Shown here: positions 58,295 through 64,000 of the stretch, one piece after another
How positions within the stretch are numbered: position 1 is the stretch's first letter
Layout of the letters: the number at the start of each line of letters is the position of its first letter
Origin: Vibrio ruber DSM 16370
GTDB taxonomy: Bacteria > Pseudomonadota > Gammaproteobacteria > Enterobacterales > Vibrionaceae
NCBI RefSeq assembly: GCF_900163965.1
Contig: NZ_FULE01000009.1
Location: forward strand, 62,001-126,000
DNA: 64,000 nt
Direction of reading: 5' to 3'
Program-made: the position numbers and the translations under genes
The notes under the pieces: generated by a model
What the model was told of the DNA's origin: nothing
The model's database searches: none
The model's input: only the letters and a program-made list of their open reading frames with translations

Positions 58295-60664
58295 TTACCA
58301 TTCGAAAATTTTTCTCAGCCAACGCAAAGGCTTATCATTTTCTTCACAGCGTTGTTTCCATGTATGGTCCGCATCCCAGACCGGAAGTTTGAATTTATCA
58401 TCGCAGTCAAGGCTGAGCACACCATGACGATCTTTATCGAACCCAATCATGGTGATGCCCTGCGGCCACGGCAAATGCAATACCTTCGGCACGCGTTTTT
58501 GCAGATAATCGGCATAGACACGTAAAGCCCCGCTAGCTCCTGTCAGCCCGGTTGATTTGTTATCATCCCGGCCAACCCAGATTGTGGTTACTTCTCGGCC
58601 ATCGACACCGACAAACCAACTGTCCCGATAATCATTGGTAGTCCCGGTTTTACCGGCAAGCATTGCCCAGGAAAAACGATTGTGCAGATATCGGCCTGTA
58701 CCTTCAATTACCCCTCGTTTCATCGCGTAAGTCGTTAACCAAGCAGCCTGTTGTGAGACTGCCTGAGTACTTTTAGGGATTGACTGATACAAAACATTGC
58801 CGTCCAGATCGATCACCGAACGTAATGCAGATAACTTCGATCGTCTGCCGGAGTTGGTGAGGGTCTGATACATTTGTGCCACCTCAATAGGGGTGAGCGA
58901 GAACGAACCTAAAAACATCGAAGGCACCGGACGAATTTCTTGCCCGTCAACACCGAGATGAACCAGCGTATCACTCACCTGCGGAATTCCCAGAGTCATG
59001 CCCAGTTTAATCGTCGGAATATTGATCGATTTGGCCAAAGCAAGATACAGGGGGACATCTCCCCGGAACTGATGGTCAAAGTTTTGGGGGGTCCAGATAT
59101 CTCCCTGATCAGATTTCAAACTAATCGGCTGATCATCCAGCGTCGTTGCCAGATTATATTTACCCGGATCATTCAGTGCTGTCAGATAAATCGCAGGCTT
59201 CACCAGCGATCCGATCTGCCTGCGACCATTCAGCACACGATTAAAGCCATCGAATCCGATCCGAACCCCACCGACCATAGCCCGGATTTCCCCACTCTGA
59301 CGATCCACTGCTATGGCTGCGGCCTCCAGACCTTTACCCAACTGCGGTACTTTCTTTTGCACAGCATCTTCGAGCTCAGACTGAGAAACCGGATCCAATG
59401 TGGTAAAGACACGCAACCCTTTATCGGATTTAAACCGGTCACCGACTTTATCTTTCAATTCAATCGCCAGTTGCTGAAAATAAGCAGGCTGACGTCTGGC
59501 AATATGGGGATTTTCCTGCACATCTAACGGGCGCTCGACGGCCTGAGCATACTGCCTTGCCGTCAGAATATCCTGTTGCATCATGAGTTTGAGGACAAGA
59601 TCTCGTCGCTCTCTGGCACGCTCAGGATAACGAACCGGATTGTAATAAGACGGCCCTTTCACCATACCAACTAATAAAGCCAGTTGATCAATTCTCAATT
59701 CTTGCAACGGCTGACCGAAATACAAACGGGATGCCAAGCCAAAACCGTGTACTTCTTCAGCACCATTCTGCCCCAGATAAACCTCATTCAAGTAAGCTTC
59801 AAGAATTCGATCTTTACTGAAACGGTAATCAATAATCAGTGCCATATAAGCTTCTTGCAGCTTTCTGACGATGGTTCTCTGGCTTGAGAGAAAAATATTC
59901 TTGGCTAACTGTTGGGTCAGCGTGCTGCCCCCCTGAACCGTTCGCCCTGCACGCACATTGGCAACCAAAGCCCTCAAAATAGCAAAAGGCGAAACCCCCT
60001 CATGCTGATAGAAATTCCGGTCTTCCGTTGCCAGCAATGCATCAATCATCACTTCCGGAAATTGCTCCCGACGCAAAAATAACCGCTGCTCTGTAATATT
60101 TTTCTCCAGCATTCCCAGCATTTTCGGTTCGAGACGCAGAAAACCGATGTCCTGATGTTTGTCCAACGACTGAATCCGGGTCAAACCCTCATCGTCAAAA
60201 TAAAGCATCACGTGTCGATCAGGTTCAGGACCGTCGGCAAACTCAAAGGGACGACGGATCAATTCAATTTTGGTTGAAGATGCCGAATACTCCCCGGCAT
60301 AACGCGGCCGGGCAACTTTGCGGTAATTCAAGATATCCAGCTCATGTCGCAACCCGTCCAGACTGATATCATCACCGGGAGACATCGATAAGATTCGGGC
60401 ATAAACAACGGTAGGCAGATCAAAAAGTTGGCCCTCAAACTTTTCACTCACGAGATTATTGAGATACACCCCATAGAATCCAATCACGATGGCAAGGATA
60501 AGACCGACTTTCCAACCAATTCGCCACAATTTGCCAAACCACCCGGTACGTTTCGCGGCCGTTTTCTGACTCGAACTTTGTGCTTGTTTTGTCCCGGATT
60601 GTTTTGTCCCGGAAAGGCGACGATCAGAACGTCGTCTTTTCTGCTGATTCTTTTGACTACTCAT
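58295..60664 (-). CDS. mrcB: penicillin-binding protein 1B
   Basis: A bifunctional peptidoglycan synthase of about 789 residues. It has a basic cytoplasmic tail, one TM helix (about 37-57), a UB2H domain that binds the lipoprotein activator LpoB in E. coli, a GT51 domain (EDRNFYQHEG, then GGSTLTQQLAKN), and a transpeptidase with SLVK, SIN and KTGT. The ATG at 60664 (MSSQKNQQ) is preferred; a GTG at 60730 would add 22 residues, and neither has a clear ribosome binding site. Confidence 0.95.
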   Translation of the reverse strand: MSSQKNQQKRRRSDRRLSGTKQSGTKQAQSSSQKTAAKRTGWFGKLWRIGWKVGLILAIVIGFYGVYLNNLVSEKFEGQLFDLPTVVYARILSMSPGDDISLDGLRHELDILNYRKVARPRYAGEYSASSTKIELIRRPFEFADGPEPDRHVMLYFDDEGLTRIQSLDKHQDIGFLRLEPKMLGMLEKNITEQRLFLRREQFPEVMIDALLATEDRNFYQHEGVSPFAILRALVANVRAGRTVQGGSTLTQQLAKNIFLSSQRTIVRKLQEAYMALIIDYRFSKDRILEAYLNEVYLGQNGAEEVHGFGLASRLYFGQPLQELRIDQLALLVGMVKGPSYYNPVRYPERARERRDLVLKLMMQQDILTARQYAQAVERPLDVQENPHIARRQPAYFQQLAIELKDKVGDRFKSDKGLRVFTTLDPVSQSELEDAVQKKVPQLGKGLEAAAIAVDRQSGEIRAMVGGVRIGFDGFNRVLNGRRQIGSLVKPAIYLTALNDPGKYNLATTLDDQPISLKSDQGDIWTPQNFDHQFRGDVPLYLALAKSINIPTIKLGMTLGIPQVSDTLVHLGVDGQEIRPVPSMFLGSFSLTPIEVAQMYQTLTNSGRRSKLSALRSVIDLDGNVLYQSIPKSTQAVSQQAAWLTTYAMKRGVIEGTGRYLHNRFSWAMLAGKTGTTNDYRDSWFVGVDGREVTTIWVGRDDNKSTGLTGASGALRVYADYLQKRVPKVLHLPWPQGITMIGFDKDRHGVLSLDCDDKFKLPVWDADHTWKQRCEENDKPLRWLRKIFEW

Positions 60665-60973
60665 TGAATTAATTATCGCTTCGTTTCTGTCTTTGCTCTG
60701 GATGATTGGCAACTCTCGCTGCGGTGTCACCGATTCGCAGCTATGTTACCTGATGTATTGATGCGTGAACATGGTTGGAGATCGTTCATATTGTGTACTA
60801 AGCTGATGGTTTAATGTCAATTTGAACGGCTTGGTTTGACACAATATTAACAGCCCTGACACGTTTACTGACATCTTTGACACTCACCGCTCACTCTCCC
60901 CCTCATTCAGGGGCACGGCATGATATCAATCGATAAAGGATGAGGAAACAACGCCTCCCCCCATTCAACATGA

Positions 60974-63457
60974 CTACATCAGTTTTTTTACCTTTTTGGT
61001 CGGTTGATGATGGGCAGGATCATCCGGCCAAGGATGCTTCGGGTAGCGCCCCTTCATCTCTTTTTGCACTTCACGATATGCGCCCTGCCAGAAAGCAGCC
61101 AGATCACGGGTAATTTGCAACGGCCTTTGTGCCGGTGACAGCAGTTCAAGTACCAGTGCAATTTTACCGTGTGCAATCAGAGGAGAAGCCTGTTCGCCGA
61201 ACATTTCCTGTAATTTCACCGCCAGAACCGGTGCTTGTCCCGGTTGATAACGAATTGGATAACGGGATCCCGTCGGCACCACATAATGCGTGGGTAATGC
61301 ATGATCGAGTCGCTGTTTCACGTCCCACCCGATGCGCGCCTCAAGTGCTGCGACTAAATCAAGCTTCTCTAAAGCTTTCAATGTTTTCATTCCCGTCATA
61401 TAGGGCAATAACCACCGCTCAGCTTCAGCAAGCAGGGTTTCATCATCCATAGCGGGAACCCCTAACCCAGGTAACCATTCTCGCGCACACCGGGCACGGT
61501 TCAGTAATAATTGGGCGTTTGCGTGCCATGGTAAAACCGACAAACCTTGACGAACCACAGCATTGAGTAACGCTTCAGCGGCTCTCGCCGGGTCTGGTTC
61601 CCCCAGCGATTGGCGCGCCAAAACGAGTTGTCCGCAGCAAAGGTGATGTTCTGCAGTTAATCGCCCTTTGTGATCATCCCAATCGAGCCATTCCCGCCAC
61701 TCAAATAAATGCGGCAGTACCTGTTGCAACATCGCTTGCTCAGCACGAACCGCAGAAAAAATCCGACTGTCCCCCTGCCGGGTTTTGACAATGTCAGCCA
61801 CCACCAATAATGCTTCATCCGCCAGAGGTTCATCCGGCATCATCATTGCCCCCTGACCATTGGCTAACCGGTAACGACTTGCCTGACCACGCGACAGAGC
61901 AATACGATCGGGAAATCCCGCAGCCAGTAGCGGAGCAACCCACTCGTGAGCAACCTTAAGCGGCTGGGAAGAGCAATCAAGTTTTGCTAACAGCTGTTGT
62001 GCTCGCTTCAGATAGAGCTGGCTGCGTGGCAAGGCTGAGCTGTCGACTAAATTGAGCTGAAAATGCAAATCCGGATTATGATTTCCCCTGAGCGGCTCTT
62101 CGAGCAACGCGACTAACATTGCTGCCGTAGCGGCAACCGGTGCGCCATGTTGTTTGCCCCGCCATAGTATTGCCCCATAACGTGGCGCAACACCAAGCAG
62201 CGCAATCGCACTTCCCATTTCCGTCAGTCGTCCCTGCTCATCCATCGCGCCAAGCCGGGTTAATAACGCATTCGCTTGCTTCAGAGCGGACTCCGGCGGG
62301 CAGTCTAACCAGTGTAAATCCGCAGGAGAGCGACATCCCCACTGTGCAAGCTCCATCGCAAGTGACGTAAGATCCGCCCGTAAGATCTCGGGCTGTTGTG
62401 CCGCGGGCTGTCGGGACAGCATTTCCTCGCTATAAAGACGCAGGCAGATACCGGCTTCCAATCGACCGGCCCGTCCTGCGCGCTGCTCAGCGGAAGCCCG
62501 TGAGATACGCACGGATTCAAGCCGGCTGATTCCCGTTTTCGGATCCCATTGGGCGAGGCGTTCAAGACCACAATCAACCACCATGCGAATGCCTTCAATC
62601 GTCAGACTGGTTTCTGCAATATTAGTCGCCAGCACAACTTTTCGTTTGCCAGCCGGTGCCGGAGCAATCGCCTGCTGTTGCTGTTGAACCGTCAGTTGGC
62701 CATAAAGCGGACAAACCAACACATCCTCGCGCAACTGCCCGTCAAGCTGCTGCACGAGACGTTGAATCTCACCGGCGCCGGGCAGGAAAACCAGCATAGA
62801 ACCGGCTTCGCGAGCCAATAATGCCGAGATTTCTTTCGCGGCATCTTCAACCAGCCGCCCTCCCGTTGCAGGCTTCTTATAAGACAATTCAACCGGATAA
62901 CTGCGCCCTGTGGATTCAATATAACCGGCCTCAGGCAATATGCCTTGTAGGGCATCCCCGTCCAGCGTGGCCGACATGATCAATAATTTAAGATCGCCTC
63001 GTAATGCCTCCTGAACTTCTAATGCCAAAGCCAGTGAGATGTCCGCATCCAAGTTGCGCTCATGAAACTCATCAAAAATCAGTAAATCAATGCCGTTCAG
63101 TTCCGGGTCTTGTTGCAACATTCGGGTCATCACACCTTCGGTCACGATCTCAAGCCGCGTATGACGACTCACTTGCGTTGTGCCCCGGACACGCAGGCCA
63201 ACCGTTTCTCCGACGGACTCCCCCAGTTGGGAAGCCAGATAACTGGCAATATTACGCGCTGCGAGTCTGCGTGGCTCCAGCATGATTATTTTTCCGCTGT
63301 AGTTTCCTTGCTGAAGCAAAGCAAGTAGTAACCCTGTGGATTTTCCCGCTCCGGGCGGTGCTTTCAGGATCACCTGAGGATAATCGGCAATCGCGGCTAA
63401 TAATTCAGCCATGACAGTTTCAATCGGTAACTGAGATAACGCTGACGACTGTGACAA
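60974..63457 (-). CDS. hrpB: ATP-dependent helicase HrpB
   Basis: A DEAH-type RNA helicase of 827 residues. It has Walker A APPGAGKST, motif II written DEFH as in HrpB, motif VI QRAGRAGR, and the HrpB C-terminal domain with HPWPDDP. The frame is open to an ATG at 63511, but a TTG at 63457 has AAGGG 7 nt upstream and gives an N-terminus matching E. coli HrpB (SQLPIETVMAELL). Its role is poorly defined. It is divergent from sfsA and below mrcB, an order also found in E. coli. Confidence 0.92.
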   Translation of the reverse strand: MSQSSALSQLPIETVMAELLAAIADYPQVILKAPPGAGKSTGLLLALLQQGNYSGKIIMLEPRRLAARNIASYLASQLGESVGETVGLRVRGTTQVSRHTRLEIVTEGVMTRMLQQDPELNGIDLLIFDEFHERNLDADISLALALEVQEALRGDLKLLIMSATLDGDALQGILPEAGYIESTGRSYPVELSYKKPATGGRLVEDAAKEISALLAREAGSMLVFLPGAGEIQRLVQQLDGQLREDVLVCPLYGQLTVQQQQQAIAPAPAGKRKVVLATNIAETSLTIEGIRMVVDCGLERLAQWDPKTGISRLESVRISRASAEQRAGRAGRLEAGICLRLYSEEMLSRQPAAQQPEILRADLTSLAMELAQWGCRSPADLHWLDCPPESALKQANALLTRLGAMDEQGRLTEMGSAIALLGVAPRYGAILWRGKQHGAPVAATAAMLVALLEEPLRGNHNPDLHFQLNLVDSSALPRSQLYLKRAQQLLAKLDCSSQPLKVAHEWVAPLLAAGFPDRIALSRGQASRYRLANGQGAMMMPDEPLADEALLVVADIVKTRQGDSRIFSAVRAEQAMLQQVLPHLFEWREWLDWDDHKGRLTAEHHLCCGQLVLARQSLGEPDPARAAEALLNAVVRQGLSVLPWHANAQLLLNRARCAREWLPGLGVPAMDDETLLAEAERWLLPYMTGMKTLKALEKLDLVAALEARIGWDVKQRLDHALPTHYVVPTGSRYPIRYQPGQAPVLAVKLQEMFGEQASPLIAHGKIALVLELLSPAQRPLQITRDLAAFWQGAYREVQKEMKGRYPKHPWPDDPAHHQPTKKVKKLM

Positions 63458-63513
63458 AACATCACCCTTGTGATTAAATGAGGGAAATAATTGTAACGAA
63501 AAAACATCCATAA

Positions 63514-64000
63514 ATGCAGTTTGATCCCCCGTTAAGTTCCGCTGTCCTGTTAAAACGTTACAAACGTTTTCTGGCTGATATTCAATTGCCTGATGGCAGT
63601 GTCACCACCATCCACTGCGCCAATACCGGTGCCATGACCGGCTGTGCAACCCCCGGTGATACGGTATGGTTCTCTCATTCGGATAACCCCAAACGCAAGT
63701 ATCCTTGTAGCTGGGAACTGACCGAAACCACACACGGACATCAGATCTGTGTCAATACGATTCGGGCCAATACGTTAGCCTGCGAGGCAATACAGTCAGG
63801 TGTCATCAAAGAGCTTCAGGGATACGACACCTTACGCACCGAAGTCAAATACGGCCAGGAAAACAGTCGGATCGACATTCTCCTCAGCGCAGTTTCTCAG
63901 CCGGACTGCTACATTGAAGTAAAAAGTGTCACGTTACTTGATTATTCTCCCCGAGATGCTAAACCTTCCGGTCAGGGATACTTTCCGGATGCAGTCACGA
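63514..64000 (+). CDS. sfsA: SfsA family DNA-binding/nuclease-like protein, 5' part
   Basis: Incomplete at the right edge: 162 codons from [19 protein letters not shown] with no stop. It matches SfsA throughout: [28 protein letters not shown], and [10 protein letters not shown] with the conserved E-x-K pair of a nuclease-like core. Compared with E. coli SfsA it has a slightly longer loop after VKSVTL, before [10 protein letters not shown]. SfsA was first linked to maltose-gene expression; its real function is unsettled. No clear ribosome binding site stands before the ATG. The hrpB-sfsA divergence is conserved. Confidence 0.93.
   Translation, partial: MQFDPPLSSAVLLKRYKRFLADIQLPDGSVTTIHCANTGAMTGCATPGDTVWFSHSDNPKRKYPCSWELTETTHGHQICVNTIRANTLACEAIQSGVIKELQGYDTLRTEVKYGQENSRIDILLSAVSQPDCYIEVKSVTLLDYSPRDAKPSGQGYFPDAVT

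Noticed and set aside
58940..59527. 195-codon plus-strand frame opposite mrcB
   Set aside because: Antisense shadow of a conserved transpeptidase domain, with no initiation signal and no recognisable domain.

Overview
The window is a chromosomal segment of a Vibrio or a close relative in the Vibrionaceae. The evidence is an OmpU-type porin between greA and dacB, a RocS-like GGDEF-EAL protein beside ubiT and ubiUV, a ShyC-like M23 peptidase beside tyrS, and the conserved nlpI-pnp-rpsO-truB-rbfA-infB-nusA-rimP-tRNA(fMet)-tRNA(Leu)-secG-glmM-folP-ftsH-rlmE / yhbY block. No insertion sequence, prophage or CRISPR array was seen.

Region 1 (1-17.9 kb) is a Wzx/Wzy-type exopolysaccharide locus, all on the minus strand and read from right to left. 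It starts with a 660-bp regulatory region holding an ops/JUMPstart (RfaH-type) element. The genes then run in this order: a VpsL/WcaJ-like priming transferase; a short Wza-like export protein; a Wzc-like tyrosine autokinase; a one-TM protein; a VanZ-like protein; a Wzy-like polymerase; a Wzx flippase; a GT2; a GT4; a CysE-like acyltransferase; a second GT4; a secreted polysaccharide lyase; the PssD/PssE glycosyltransferase pair; a second acyltransferase; and a secreted NodB-type deacetylase. A separate two-gene unit follows: a small secreted protein of unknown function, translationally coupled to an O-antigen-ligase-family protein. The left end is open and has no recognisable gene in the last 172 bases.

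Region 2 (17.9-26.5 kb) holds rimI and holD, a GNAT acetyltransferase, and ubiT. A divergent GGDEF-EAL gene (rocS-like) and ubiU-ubiV follow; with ubiT these make up the oxygen-independent ubiquinone hydroxylation system. A MATE exporter and nlpI close the region.

Region 3 (26.5-42.6 kb) is the conserved RNA and translation superoperon: pnp, rpsO, truB, rbfA, infB, nusA, rimP, and the initiator tRNA with leader terminators. tRNA-Leu(GAG)-secG and glmM-folP-ftsH-rlmE come next. A heat-shock-type promoter lies upstream of rlmE-ftsH. The divergent yhbY and then greA follow, greA having an attenuator-like hairpin in its leader.

Region 4 (42.6-64 kb) carries ompU, dacB, tyrS, an M23 endopeptidase, erpA, hemL, an AI-2E family membrane protein, rsmC, and glnK-amtB. 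The glnK-amtB pair has a clear sigma-54 promoter and an NtrC-type dyad. The region continues with yacL, acnB, mrcB and hrpB, and ends with the 5' part of sfsA running off the right edge.

The gene set suggests that the polysaccharide locus makes a polymer probably containing glucuronic acid (PssDE plus a lyase family that acts on uronic-acid polymers) and carrying acetyl groups (two acyltransferases, one deacetylase). The most open question is the secreted-protein/ligase pair at the left end.
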